Assembly: GCA_016584305.1 (NCBI GenBank)
Contig: JACEEZ010022620.1
Location: forward strand, 18,828-82,827
DNA from: Chionoecetes opilio
Taxonomy: Eukaryota > Arthropoda > Malacostraca > Decapoda > Majidae
DNA: 64,000 bases
Reading direction: 5' to 3'
This document shows, in pieces, positions 1 through 10,189 of this stretch. The notes beneath the pieces are model-generated. The model searched no databases. It was not told the DNA's origin and saw only the letters and a list, made by a program, of their open reading frames with translations. How positions within the stretch are numbered: position 1 is the first letter of the stretch; every line of letters starts with the position of its first letter. Made by a program: the position numbers and the translations under genes.

Positions 1-49
1 CCACCACCGTAGCCTGTCTCACCCCAGCCCCACGCTTGCCCTGGCCCCA

Positions 50-205
50 AAACCACACACAAAACACACACCACCACACACACACACACAACCCCACACA
101 CCAAAACACACACACCACACACACACAACACACAAACCCACACACACACACACACACACAAACACACAACAAAAACACACCACACACACACACAACAAAC
201 GGTAA
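50..205. repeat. (CA)n-rich low-complexity tract
   Basis: Imperfect CA/CACACC repeat. The apparent His/Thr-rich open frame across it is a by-product of the repeat and is not a gene. Confidence 0.9.
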
Positions 206-985
206 GTTCATGAGCCTACGGAATTAGTGAAATGCAGCAAGAAGTTCCCGCAGAGTTTTTCACGTAATCTAATCTCTTAAAAGTTTTTTTGCCCAAAATC
301 TCCCTTCAAAATGATTCAATCGACATGGGACCAAGCCGTTTACAACCTACGACTTATTTGCGATATTTTGAGCCAACTCTCATCAAAATTGAATTTACAG
401 TTTCGGCTACCCAAAACAGACAGACACACAGACAAAAAGACAGAAGACAGACACACGGCTACTCCATAGTATATTAGACAAGTGCTTGTGGGGCCCCTTT
501 GGACCCATGTATTGATGTTTGTAGTAGTAGTATATTTTAAACAAAAAATTTTGGAGTGCAAACTCCAAATTTGTTTTGTTGCTGTCGTTGGTCACGGGTC
601 AAAGGCCTGGGGGGAGACCACTTTTCCGTGTTTTTCCAACCCTTTGTTTTTTCCGTGGTTTCCCAAACACACAAACATTCACAAACCGCACCAAAGGGTT
701 CCCATGATTTTTACGGTTTGTGGAAGCAGCAAGACGTTCCCGCAGGGGTTTTCCTGTAATCTATACCCCAAAAGGGGTTTCTTAGCCCAGAACCCCCCCA
801 AAATGATTCCATAAACCCATGGGACTAAGCGCTTACCCCCTGCGTTTTATTTGCGTTTTTTTTTGGGGCCTACTCTCTTTAAAATTTATTTACAGTTTGG
901 CTACCAAAACAGCCCCAACCCCCCAGACAGACAAAACAGAAAAACACAAAACACGGGCCCACACGGCTACGCTTTTTATTAGTCT
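205..985. repeat. Two tandem copies of a ~490-bp repeat, second copy noisy
   Basis: The stretch at about 215-475 (GTTCCCGCAGAG, then CAAAATGATTC, then the CAGACAGACA run and CACGGCTAC) recurs at about 705-975 in the same order, offset by about 490 bp. The second copy has stretched G, C and A runs and dropped bases, as in uncorrected long-read sequence. No coding potential is visible. Confidence 0.65.
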
Positions 986-1602
986 GTAAAATTTGTAAAT
1001 TTTTTTTTTGAAAAGAATTCCACGCTGTATACTTTTTGGATTATACCTCAAAGGGGGTTTGTTTAAAAATTGTGTCGGGTTTTTGTAGGGTTATTCTTTA
1101 AAGTTGTATTATGATACAACTAGATGTAGGTATGTATGTATTAGAATATAAGAACAACATGGGTAGAGGTTTGTCCCCCAAAAAACACAAAAATTAAAAA
1201 TCTTTACAGATTTAAACTGTTCAGGGACTTTATTCTTTTAATTTCAGTGATGTAAAAACATGCAAAATTATTCATGAAGTTTTAAATAGTTATACTTAAA
1301 AAATGCATATTTTTTTCCGTTAAAAGGTTTTTTTCATTTTTTTGTATTTTTTTGGGGCGTAGGGTCAAGCTGGGGCCGTTTTTTAATTTTTATGTGTTTA
1401 GTATTTTATCAAGTATAGTAGTTTTTAAAATTTTTTTTGTTGGACTACAGTTTGTTACTTTAAAATTTGTAGGAAGTTTCATTTTTTTTGCCAAATTTAG
1501 TGTTTTGTTATTTATTAAGAAAATTAGTGTAATTTATGTATTTAAAACTGTGGGGCAAAAAATAAATATTATCTAATCTATTATCTATTTTATTAGTTGT
1601 AT
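986..1602. other. AT-rich stretch without recognisable gene
   Basis: AT-rich, with long T and A runs. The open frame at 1352-1576 is Phe/Ile/Val-rich because of poly-T and shows no domain. I see nothing supportable here. Confidence 0.5.
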
Positions 1603-1895
1603 TTTACAGGGCCAGAGCGAAAGTCGTATGGCCCCCTTCCATATCAAAAATTTTTTTCATTTTATTTCCCTTTGTGCCCTTTTTATAGGGGTTGGCCGTA
1701 GCCATCACCCCGGGAGGGGGGTTTTACAAACCCCGGGGTAAACCCCCCGGTACCCATTCACTGCGGGGGGGGACAGGGCTCGGGGGGTTTAAAGGGAAAA
1801 AGGCCAAAACTTTTTTCCGCTCCGCCCCGGGGGTCGAACCGGGACCTCTCGGGTTTTGAACCGAGCGTGCTACCTCTACAGTTTCGGAGTACCCT
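1603..1895 (-). mobile_element. tRNA-Val-derived SINE, minus strand, noisy copy
   Basis: Read on the minus strand, the element begins at about 1895 with a tRNA-like head: ACTCCG start, GGTTCGACCCC-type B box, CGGAG return of the acceptor stem. The body is the same as in the SINEs at 8836 and 48182 (tgaatgggtacc, ccggggtgatgg) and it ends with ggccatacgac...ggccctgta. Homopolymers are stretched (GGGGGGG, CCCCC), so the copy is either old or poorly sequenced. Confidence 0.7.
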
Positions 1896-2127
1896 GTGTT
1901 TGTGTGTGGGTGTTTTGTGTGTGTGTGTGTGTGGGTGGGGGTGTGTGTGGGGTGTGGGGTGGGTCAAATTTTAATTTCCTCATTTTTCGCCCAAAATTTT
2001 TCCAAACTGATCCATTTAAAAACCCCCGTCGTGTTTTTTAAACGGTCGCCAAAATGTTGTAAATATTTCGATTTTAAAACTACCACACGCGCAAAACACA
2101 CCCCTCTCACCCCACTCTCACCCACGT

Positions 2128-2332
2128 ATACACACACACACACCAAAACAACACACACACACACCCCACACAGACACCCGGGCACAGACACAGACACAGA
2201 CACAGGGCACAGGGAAAACAACCCCACACACAAAACACACACACACAAAACCCCCACACACACACACAACACAGGGCACACACACACACAAAAAACCCCA
2301 AAAACACACAAACACCCCAAAACACACACGGG
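2128..2332. repeat. (CA)n-rich tract
   Basis: Interrupted CACACA and CAGACA repeat directly before the SINE at 2334. Open frames on both strands here are repeat by-products. Confidence 0.9.
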
Positions 2333-2333
2333 G

Positions 2334-2612
2334 ACTCCGTAGTGTAGGGGTTTTGCACGCTTGGTTCACAACCCCCGAAGTTCCCCGGGTTTGATCCCCC
2401 GGGGGGACGGAAAAAAGGTGGGGTTTTTTCCTTTAACCCAGCCCCTTTTCCCCCCAGCAGGGAATGGGGGGACCGGGTGTTAGCCCGGGGGTTTGTGACC
2501 GCTTTCCCGGGGTGCTGGTTTGGCCAACACAAAGCACTAAGGGTGAATGATAAAAAAAAATTTTATATGGAGACGGGGCCACACGAGGGTCTGGCCCCGT
2601 AAAAACAATAGA
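2334..2612 (+). mobile_element. tRNA-Val-derived SINE, noisy copy
   Basis: The head ACTCCGTAGTGTAG..., the anticodon arm GGTTCACAACC and the B-box region GGGTTTGATCCCC match the cleaner SINEs at 8836 and 48182. The body contains gaatggggggaccgggtgttag. The tail TATGGAGACGGGGCCACACG...GGCCCCGTAAAA is the family 3' end. Extra G, C and T bases in runs point to uncorrected sequence. Confidence 0.75.
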
Positions 2613-2635
2613 TGAATTTAAAAAGATGGAAAACA

Positions 2636-2802
2636 AACACACACACACACACCCCAAACACACCACACCCACACACACCCCACACACACACACAAACACA
2701 CCCCAAAACACAACACACACACACAACACACACCACACATACACACACACACACACACACCCCAAAACCCCCCCCACCCTCACACACACACCAGGCTGCC
2801 TC
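2636..2802. repeat. (CA)n-rich tract
   Basis: CACACA repeat with CCCC interruptions that directly follows the SINE tail. SINEs of this family also adjoin (CA)n at 48465. Confidence 0.9.
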
Positions 2803-2984
2803 CACATACCTAAAAAAAGAAAACCAAAAAAATTTTTGATCTGCCCCTTTTCTCCAGGAAGTGTGTATCTACGACTCCCGATTTCCGATTGGAAAACAGG
2901 AGTCGTAGATTTCACACATCCCAACTCTTTAAAGGCGAGCAAATAAGGGGTTGAAAGGGGGTAAATATTAAACCTTTCGCCCCG

Positions 2985-3400
2985 GGGTGGCGTTTGCCGG
3001 CGATGCTGCGCAGGCGAACGCCAAAAGGGTCAGAAAAACCCCTTTCTTTTAAACACTGGGGTCCGCCAACCCGGCGGGGGACGGGAGTGTTCGCCAGCGC
3101 TAACCTTCTCCCATTTTCGTCGCTCGGGGGAAATGCGTAGGGAAATCGCGGGGGAAATTCAAAATTTGGTTTTAAAACTACCCGTCGACACCACGGCTAC
3201 GGGTGGACGGTGCGGCTCCTTTAGGAAAAACCCCCTATCCACGTGAATAAGGGGATGGGTCATTGAAATTCACCAAGGGGTATATTGAGGACAAAAGACA
3301 AAAATACCAAGTTATATGCCGTGTTGCACCCTGTAGCACTCTTCCAGAAAATTACCCGTTTTTAAACATTAAAGTTTGTTCATTTACTTAACTAACGTTG
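2985..3400 (+). pseudogene. Noisy copy of CGCCAG cluster plus 85-aa open frame unit
   Basis: The order of landmarks matches 8236-8700: CGCCAGCGC words, TAACCTTCTCC, then a frame homologous to the intact 85-codon frame at 8432-8689 (GTCGACACCAC, ATAAGGGGATG, GTATATTGA, CCAAGTTATATGCCGTG). Here the frame is broken by many one-base indels, mostly in homopolymers. That fits poor base calling at least as well as real decay. Confidence 0.6.
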
Positions 3401-3754
3401 GGAACCCAAAATATAAAATGCTTCCCAAAGGGAGTTTTGATATTTTAAAAACCCTTAAGCTTTTTTATACCACCTAAATCGGCAAAGTAGGGGATTATTT
3501 CGGTTAGTGGGCTTCCCAAAAGGCCCAAAGGAATTTTTCCACATCATCTGTAGAATTATTTTATTATGAATATTTTAATTCGAATTTTCCCCTGGCGCAA
3601 AAAAAATAAAAAAAGGGATTACGTAAAAACCCCCGAGGGAAAATACCTTATTTCAGCCAGCAACGGAACTTTAAATTAAATTTGATTAAAGGTTTAGATT
3701 TGGGGTTTTTGGTTTTGTAAAAAATCAAGAAAAAATGATAAATATCAATACTAT
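3400..3754. repeat. Repeat-unit spacer without the SINE found in its paralogue
   Basis: Homologous to 8690-8830 plus 9101-9300. The SINE at 8836-9100 is missing: the sequence passes straight from a CCCAAAGGAATTTTTCC-like stretch into ACATCATCTGTAGAATTATT. It therefore serves as the unoccupied site for that insertion. Confidence 0.55.
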
Positions 3755-4260
3755 GGTAATGCAAAGCGGAGCAAGGTTTGCGGGGCGGGCACCCCCACAC
3801 CTGTAAACAAACATTTATTTCCTACAAAAACGAGTGCTAGATTCATTCAATACACATCAAAACTATTTAGGAAAACTACGTTTCGACCTCGAAATCAGTG
3901 AATGCCCACTTCCGAAATTTTACCAAGGATAGTTCTGATATTTATAATTTAAACTCACTCACTACTTATCTAACGTGCAGCAATATATAATTCCAGTAGT
4001 GATATTAAAGATCATTCACCACTTAACCTGGTTAACATGCAACAATCGATCATATACTTCCAGTAGTTGTATTATTCAATATCATTTATCACCACTTTTA
4101 ACCTAACAAGCAGCCATCGATCATACTTCCAGTAGCGATATTAAAGATCATCACTTTTTAAATACGATTTGGCTTTAGTTAGCAGTTTAAAACGTGGGGT
4201 TAGGTTAATGAGTCTAACGGTAGGGTTAGATTAGTTAATTTTTCTATCCCCTATAGGTTA
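3755..4260. repeat. Shared repeat block, copy 1 (paralogue at 9300-9830)
   Basis: It starts with GCAAAGCGGAGCAAGG and GGGCGGGCACCCCCACACC, passes through CGACCTCGAAATCAGTGAATG and ends in cacttaacc-type satellite words. The same order recurs near 9300-9830 with a few percent differences. No coding frame. Confidence 0.7.
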
Positions 4261-4261
4261 C

Positions 4262-4604
4262 AGGGAGTTTCGTACACAAGTTGTTTCGTACCCAGGAATG
4301 TTAGTTGTTTCGTACACTGATTTTGAGTTTTTCGTACATACGTGATGTCGTTTCATAACTCTAGCAGTAAAGTATAACTCTGAGCTGAGTGTACGAAACG
4401 ACTATAATTCAATATAGACTACGAAACAACTTTTTGGTGTACTAATCTACTGGTGTACGAAACAACCTGTGTAAGAACTGACTGCACCCCTCCTATACAC
4501 TCTCCATCCTACTAGAAGCATCTTATATCTCCGAAAGTAGTGATTTACGACGGAAACTCATAGAGAGAATGTTTCTCAGAATCAATTAAGGTAAACAGAA
4601 ACCA
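4262..4604 (+). repeat. Single arm of the GTTTCGTAC foldback family
   Basis: Begins CAGGGAGTTTCGTACAC and carries several TTTCGTAC words in its left half and GTACGAAA words in its right half. It continues through TATCTCCGAAAGTAGTG to GGTAAACAGAAACC. The equivalent arm in the complete element (11139-12062) goes on to the terminal CCTAGTGTAAA, which is missing here. Confidence 0.7.
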
Positions 4605-4860
4605 TTCACCACTTAACCTAACATCACCACTTAACATGCAAATATTAAATATCATTCACCACTTAACCTAACATGTTACAATATATCAGATACTTCCAGT
4701 AGTGATATGAATAATTAAATATCGTTCACCACTTAACCTAACCTGCAACAATCAATCATACTTCTAAAGGCAATTGTGATATTTCATCATTTAATTTCAT
4801 TCACCACTTAACAAGTACAAAGACAAAACAATATATAGGTTTGTGATATTAAACATTAGG
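4600..4860. repeat. Satellite-like CACTTAACCTAACATG repeat
   Basis: Irregular repeats of TTCACCACTTAACCTAAC followed by TGCAACAAT and ACTTCCAGTAGTGATAT. Related to the regular 70-bp array at 10190-10570. Confidence 0.6.
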
Positions 4861-5141
4861 AAAAGGTTTTCAGTATGTTTTATTACCAACCAAAGAGAAA
4901 GGGGATACCATCAAATAGACACTGGACAAAAATGTAATGAGTAAATTATTCAAAATCAAGATCATATTGAATATTCCAAACATCAGAAAACACTGTTTAT
5001 TTATAAATATTTGCTCTTTCTGTGTCCTGCATGCCTAGTTTAAGCATTCTTCTGAAGTACCTCCTGTCCATTCTGATTATCTGAATGATCACTATCACCA
5101 TCTACACCATTCCTAAACTGAAGAGCAATATTGTGCCACAC

Positions 5142-5281
5142 AGCTGCACTATACAATTTTGTGTAACAGAGCTGCACTACACAATATTGTGTAACAGAGC
5201 TGCACTACACAATATTGTGCAAAAGAGCTGCACTACACAATATTGTGCAACACAGCTGCACTACAAACTGGTCATGGTTGT
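5142..5281. repeat. 28-bp minisatellite, five units
   Basis: AGCTGCAC recurs at 5142, 5170, 5198, 5226 and 5254, an exact 28-bp period. Most units contain the 12-bp palindrome CACAATATTGTG or a one-base variant. The open frame through it is a repeat by-product. Confidence 0.85.
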
Positions 5282-5858
5282 GTCTAGGCTTGTCCGCTGA
5301 GAAATGGACATAACGGAACCTTCTTATCCGCAGTCGAAATACTCTTTCTGTAGGATTTCGGTATTTTGCATGAGCTAAATTATAGCTTGTTTCACTTTAC
5401 CGTGAGGGATTCCAGACTAGAGTCATAATGAATGGACAAATTGGGTATGCTGACTCACCTAGTTAACAGATGTCCATCAAAAATTACTGCTTACAGTTGA
5501 TCATGCAAAGAATTATTAGTAAATATCCTGACTCGTCCACTAACCTGAGTGACTAAACTACATAGTTCATATATGGGAACCCCAGTGTATATGTATGCAG
5601 AGAGGAAAGTGCTGATGCCTTTGACAATGTCATAGGACATGAATTTAGCTTTATGGAAATGTTTGATTTCTATTTGATTTCCCATTCAAGTAAGTTTTTC
5701 GCATTTAACAACCTGCATTCATGATATAGTACGTATTATAGGTATGCTACAAACTTTATATATTAGCCTCTTGAATCATTTGCCTCGGGTAAATTTAAGT
5801 CACCAAGCAAGACCTTGCACTATGCTTAGATATCCTGAATCTATACGTAAATTCATAC
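5282..5858. other. Spacer with no supported gene
   Basis: The only notable frame is on the minus strand at 5491-5685 (63 codons). It has a possible GT donor after codon text ending VTQ, but no good acceptor and no recognisable domain. It could belong to the same broken minus-strand gene as the fragment at 5859-5980. I cannot support more. Confidence 0.4.
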
Positions 5859-5980
5859 CTAGTCTCGCTCAGTAGCAAATCTAGGCTGTCTTTCACCGTT
5901 TGTCTTGGCAGTCTGATCCGTTCTGCTTTGGCTGGATCAAGCACTTCTATATCTTCAAAATCTAGCAGTGCATCCATAAT
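5859..5980 (-). pseudogene. Exon-like fragment of an unidentified repeat-borne gene
   Basis: On the minus strand an acceptor (tttttcag) precedes an open segment that starts ATT ATG and encodes MDALLDFEDIEVLDPA followed by a basic stretch. It ends at ACTAG|GTATGA, a good donor. A diverged copy lies at 10650-10785, so it belongs to the repeated unit rather than to a unique host gene. If the frame is read through the donor it continues as EFTYRFRISKHSA. That vaguely recalls the N-terminal region of PIF/Harbinger nucleases, but the resemblance is too short to name the family. Length and context suggest one exon of a transposon gene that is no longer intact. Confidence 0.3.
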
Positions 5981-6109
5981 CTGAAAAATATATGAAACAT
6001 ATTATAATCTAACATTCATCTAAATATAGTGTAAGTGATTTAAATCAGAGAAAATAAATGACCCAAAAATATAACTGATATTTACAGTATCATATTTACA
6101 TCACTAAAT

Positions 6110-6470
6110 GTAATCACGTCTCACTGAAATTCTTATGAGGGTGAGAGGCCTCCGATATAGCTCATGTAAAGATGCCATCACCAAAACATCCAATGTATAC
6201 ATACTATTGTGCAATATGGTCCCTAAACACAAAAATATTGGACGAAAAGGCACAATACACTCATCTGGGGGGGTGGAGGTGTCTGGTGCTGTCTGCTGCG
6301 CTGGAGCCTCGATGGTGTTTTGAAAATAATATATATGACACATTTTTTATGAAAAAACCTACCATACACATATTTACCGTCCCAATAGGTTTTCTAATTC
6401 ATGAAATGCTTAATAGTATTGTAAAAAGTATAAACTGAATGCAAAATATGTTGATCGCCCAGTGAGAGGG
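6110..6470. repeat. Shared repeat block upstream of CGCCAG cluster, copy 1
   Basis: CACGTCTCACTGAAATTC, GAGGGTGAGAGG, GATGCCATCACC and the GGAGGTGTCTGGTGCTGTC stretch recur at 7850-8230 and 12240-12640. On the minus strand the last stretch reads as a Pro/Thr-rich segment (APDTSTPP). In the two other copies it is followed by a consensus GTGAGT donor, so it may be an exon of a minus-strand gene. Here the donor is altered. Confidence 0.55.
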
Positions 6471-6640
6471 ACGTCTCACCAGGACTCATGTTCGCCAGGC
6501 TATTCCAATACTTCTCCTACGCCAGCCCTGGCGGAGCAGCGCCTGGCGGAGCGCTCGTGGCGTTTAAAAGTAAGAAATCACTGAGCGCCTGGCGAACGCT
6601 TTCGCCAGCACTGGCGAAAGATTTTAAAAGTACGGTCCTA
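6470..6640. repeat. CGCCAG/CTGGCG palindrome cluster, copy 2
   Basis: A run of TTCGCCAGG, CGCCAGCCCTGGCGG, GCGCCTGGCG, CGTGGCG, GCGCCTGGCGAACGC and TTTCGCCAGCACTGGCGAAAG within about 130 bp. GC-rich in an AT-rich setting. Unlike copies 1 and 3, the 85-codon frame does not follow; a (GGT)n tract does. Confidence 0.8.
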
Positions 6641-6671
6641 AGGTATATTGCCACAGGTAGAAGCGGCTGAG

Positions 6672-6717
6672 GTGGTGGTGGTGGTGGTGGTGGTGGTGGT
6701 GGTTGTGGTGGTGTAGT

Positions 6718-6766
<49 letters not shown>

Positions 6767-6803
6767 CTTGTTGTTTTTGGTGGTGGTGGTGGTTATGGTT
6801 GGT
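6672..6803. repeat. (GGT)n/(GTT)n microsatellite
   Basis: Runs of GGT, then GTT, then GGT again, shortly before a single N at 6827. A break in assembly quality is likely at this point. Confidence 0.9.
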
Positions 6804-6827
6804 GTTTTCATTCCATTATATTTTGTN

Positions 6828-7654
6828 GAGCAAATGGGAAAGTGATTTAAATTTTTGGAGATATATATAACACCATTTTTCGCGGAGAGAGACAAGGTTT
6901 AGTGCACTCCTCTTCTTCCTCTTGTGACCTGCATCGCCTCTATTCTTCCTTGCCGCGGACACTTTTTAATGAGGATTGACTTTAGTTAGGTTAAAACATG
7001 GGGTTAGTTAGTGAGTGTATGGGAGGGGATGCAGTCAATTCGTTCACAAGTCATTTCGTACACCAGTTTATTCGTACACCAAAAAGTTGTTCGTAGTCTA
7101 TATGAAACCCATAGTCGTTTCGTACACTCAGCTCAGAGTGAACTTACTACTAGAGTTACGAAACGACATCACGTATGTACGCAAAACTCAAAATCAGTGT
7201 ACGAAACAAAAAACAAAAACCTGGGTACGAAACTCCCTGTAACAGTAGGGTAGGTTAGTTAATTTTCATATCTCCTATATGTACAGGGAGTTTCGTACAC
7301 AGGTTTTGTTAGTTGTTTCGTACACTGATTTGAGTTTTGCGTACATACGTGATGTCGTTTCGTAAACTCTAGTAGTAAAGTTCAACTCTGAGCTGAGTGT
7401 ACGAAACGACTATGGTTTCATATAGACTACGAAACAACTTTTTGGTGTACTAATCTACTGGTGTACGAAACAACTTGTGAACGAACTGACTGCACCCTTC
7501 CTATACACTCCCCTTCCTACTAAAAGCATCTTATATCTCCGAAAGTAGTGATTTGCAACGGAAACTCATTGAGAGAATGTTTCTCAGAATCTATTAAGGT
7601 AAACAGAAAACCATACTCCCAAAGGTGTAGAGAATTATGGTCCTAGTGTAAAAA
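6828..7654. mobile_element. Foldback element, left arm truncated at the N
   Basis: Two inverted arms meet near 7262: ...GTACGAAACTCCCTGTA, a ~50-bp spacer with AGTTAATTTTCATATC, then TACAGGGAGTTTCGTAC.... The right arm ends GGTCCTAGTGTAAA at about 7654. The left arm starts just after the N at 6827 and lacks the matching terminus. Each arm carries a series of TTTCGTAC or GTACGAAA words. No protein is encoded; the frames at 7011-7253 are by-products. Confidence 0.7.
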
Positions 7655-8235
7655 TTTACCAAAAAAACCAATTTACAGTGTCGGGAGCACACTATTATAA
7701 GCACGTCTCACGTGTAATATATGAGGGTCAGAGGCCTCTGACATAGCTCAATGTAAAGACGCCATCACCAAAAACAAAACCCTGATATTGTACAAAATAA
7801 CTCATCAATTCTATCTGATATACAAACAGAAATAAAATATTTTAGTGGCGGGAGCACATGATATCATAGTCACGTCTCACTGAAATTCTTATGAGGGTGA
7901 GAGGACTCTGATATAACTCAATGTAAAGATGCCATCACCAAAACATCCAATGTATACATTATATTGTGCAATATGGTCCCTAAACCAATATATATTGGAC
8001 GAAAAGGCAAATACACTCACCTCGGGGGGGGGGGGGGGTGGAGGTGTCTGGTGCTGTCAGCTGCGTTGGAACCTCGATGGTGTTTTGAAAATAATATAAA
8101 TTACTTATTTTCCATGAAAGAACTTGCCATACACATATTTACCGTCGCAATAGGTTTCCTATCTCATGAAATGCTTAGTAGTATTGTAAAAAGTATAAAC
8201 TGAATGCAAAAAATGTTTATCGCCCGGTGAGAGGG
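7655..8235. repeat. Shared repeat block, copy 2, with internal ~170-bp tandem
   Basis: GGGAGCACA...CACGTCTCAC...GAGGGT.AGAGG.CTCTGA...CGCCATCACCAAAA occurs twice in tandem (about 7682 and 7851). Then comes a GGAGGTGTCTGGTGCTGTC stretch preceded by a poly-G run and ACACTCACCTC, which on the minus strand is a GAG|GTGAGT splice donor. Closely matches 12063-12640. Confidence 0.65.
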
Positions 8236-8400
8236 ACGTCTCACCAGAACTCACGTTCGCCAGGCTATTCCAATACTTCTCCTTCGCCAGCCCTGGCGGA
8301 GCAGCGCCTGGCGCTCGTGGCGTTTAAAAGTAAGAAATCACTGAGCGCCTGGCGAACGCTTTCGCCAGCCCTGGCGAAAGATTTTAAAAGTACGGCCTTA
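8236..8400. repeat. CGCCAG/CTGGCG palindrome cluster, copy 3
   Basis: Contains CTTTCGCCAG-CC-CTGGCGAAAG (10-bp arms, 2-bp loop) and further CGCCTGGCG and CGCCAGCCCTGGCG words. It sits between minus-strand exon-like sequence (8030-8080) and the plus-strand frame at 8432. That is the position expected for a divergent promoter or a transposon sub-terminal binding array. Neither role is shown. Confidence 0.75.
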
Positions 8401-8431
8401 ACCTTCTCCTATTCTCGCTCGACTCTGCGAA

Positions 8432-8689
8432 ATGGCGCTTGAAATCGCGGGAAATTCAAGTTTGTTTACATCTACAGTCGACACCACTGCTACGAGTGAC
8501 GATGCTGGCTCTCTTAAGGCAACTCCTATATCCACTGTGGATAAGGGGATGCTCATTGACCTCATCAAGGAGTATATTGAAGGCATAAATGACAAAACTA
8601 CCAAGTTATATGCCGTGATTGCTCTTGTAGCTACTCTTTTCCAGACAGTACTGTTATTAATAATTAAAGTTCGTTCATCACTGAACTAA
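8432..8689 (+). CDS. Hypothetical 85-aa protein with C-terminal membrane segment
   Basis: The frame begins at ATG in GCGAAATGGCG, a good eukaryotic start context. Residues 1-35 are Ser/Thr-rich, 36-58 are charged and probably helical (DKGMLIDLIKEYIEGINDK), and about 60-80 form one hydrophobic span (LYAVIALVATLFQTVLLLII) followed by KVRSSLN. This looks like a tail-anchored or single-pass protein. I do not recognise the family. A noisy homologue lies at 3130-3390, so the frame is part of the ~5-kb repeated unit, directly downstream of the CGCCAG cluster. It could be an accessory protein of a mobile element, the first exon of something longer, or a chance frame. The homologue is too noisy to test for coding constraint. 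Confidence 0.35.
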   Translation: MALEIAGNSSLFTSTVDTTATSDDAGSLKATPISTVDKGMLIDLIKEYIEGINDKTTKLYAVIALVATLFQTVLLLIIKVRSSLN

Positions 8690-8835
8690 CGAGCAATAAT
8701 ATGTCATATGCTCCCTAAGGCAGTTGTAATATTAACTATTTAACCTTATTTACCACCTAACTCGTGCAAAGATAGGGTATTAGTTCGGTAGTGGGCTTCC
8801 AAAAGTCCTAGGATTCTTACCTACATTTACATACG

Positions 8836-9100
8836 GTACTCCGTAGTATAGTGGTTAGCACGCTCGGCTCACAACCGAGAAGTCCCGGGTTAGATCCCCG
8901 GGCGGAGCAAAGATAGATGGGTGGTCTTTCTTAAAACCCGAGCCCCTGTCCACCCAGCAGTGAATGGGTACCGGGTGTTAGCCGGGGGTTGTGACCCCCC
9001 TCCCGGGGTGGTGGCTTCGGCCAACACTAATTGCTGCAGCGGTAGTTCACTACGGCTCGGAGGAATTATCCTCTAAACAAACAAACAAACAAACAAACAT
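8836..9100 (+). mobile_element. tRNA-Val-derived SINE
   Basis: The tRNA-like head at 8838-8908 has A box TAGTATAGTGG, an anticodon arm CTCGG-CTCACAA-CCGAG (anticodon CAC), B box GGGTTAGATCCCC and a CTCCG/CGGAG acceptor. A body with gaatgggtaccgggtgttag follows, and the element ends in (AAAC)n. ACAT occurs on both sides as a possible short target duplication. The acceptor mismatch and the long body show it is a SINE rather than a working tRNA gene. Confidence 0.85.
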
Positions 9101-9299
9101 CATCGTGTAGAATTATTCATTATGAATATTTTGAACCCCATTTCCCATGGTGCAATTGAATAATAATGGGGTTACATGTACTACCGAAAATCTACCGTTA
9201 TTTCAGCCATAAACTGTTAAGTTAGGTTAAATTAGATTAGGTAAGAGGTGGGGTTTGGTTTAGTAACAGATATCAAGAAAAAAATAAAATTATCAATAC

Positions 9300-9830
9300 T
9301 ATGGCAGTGCGAAGCGGAGCAATTAAGGTTTGCGGGGCGGGGCGGGCACCCCCACACCTGTAAACAAACATTTATTTCCGACAAAAACGAGTGCCAGATT
9401 CATTCAAAACACATCAAAACTATTCAGGAAAACTAAGTTTCGACCTCGAAATCAGTGAATGCCCACTTCCGTAATTTTACCAAAGATAGTTCTGATATTT
9501 ATAATTTAAACTCGCTCACTACTTTTCTAACGTGCAACAATAGTTATATCATATGCTTCCAGTAGTGATATTATTAAAGATCAATCACCACTTAACCTAA
9601 AATGCAACAGTCGATTACTTCCAGTAATTGTATTATTGAATATAATTTATCCCCGCTTAACCTAACATGCAGCAATCGATCATACTTCCAGTATCGATAT
9701 TAAAGATCATCACTTTTTAATGGGGATTTGGCCTTAGTTGATAGGTTAAAATGTAGGGTTAGGTTAGTGAGTCTAAAGGTAGGGTTAGGTTAGTGAGTAA
9801 AGGTAGGGAATTAATATTTTCCTATCCTAT
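9300..9830. repeat. Shared repeat block, copy 2 (paralogue of 3755-4260)
   Basis: GCGAAGCGGAGCAATTAAGG, GGGCGGGCACCCCCACACC and CGACCTCGAAATCAGTGAATG are in the same order as near 3755. No coding frame. Confidence 0.7.
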
Positions 9831-10185
9831 AGGTTACAGGGTGTTTCGTACAAAAGTTGTTTTGTAGCCAGGTTTTGTTAGTTGTTTCGTACACTGACTT
9901 TTAGTTTTTTTCGTACATTCGTGATGTCGTTTCGTAACTCTAGTTCAACTCTGAGCTGAGTGTACGAAACGACTATGGTTTCATATAGACTATGAAACAA
10001 CTTTTTGGTGTACTAATCTACTGGTGTACGAAACAACTTGTGTACGAACTGACTGCACCCGCTCCTATACACTCTCCTTCCTACTAAAAGCATCTTATAT
10101 CTCTGAAAGTAGTGATTTGCGACGGAAACTCATTGAGATAATGTTTCTCAGAATTTATTTAGGTAAACAGAAACCATTTATCATT
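9830..10185 (+). repeat. Single arm of the GTTTCGTAC foldback family
   Basis: Equivalent to 4262-4604: TACAGGGTGTTTCGTAC, several TTTCGTAC and GTACGAAA words, TTATATCTCTGAAAGTAGTG, ending GGTAAACAGAAACC. The terminal CCTAGTGTAAA is absent. Confidence 0.7.
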
Positions 10186-10189
10186 TAAC

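Noticed and set aside
5491..5685. 63-codon minus-strand frame as an exon beside 5859-5980
   Set aside because: No convincing acceptor or domain. It could be chance in AT-rich DNA.
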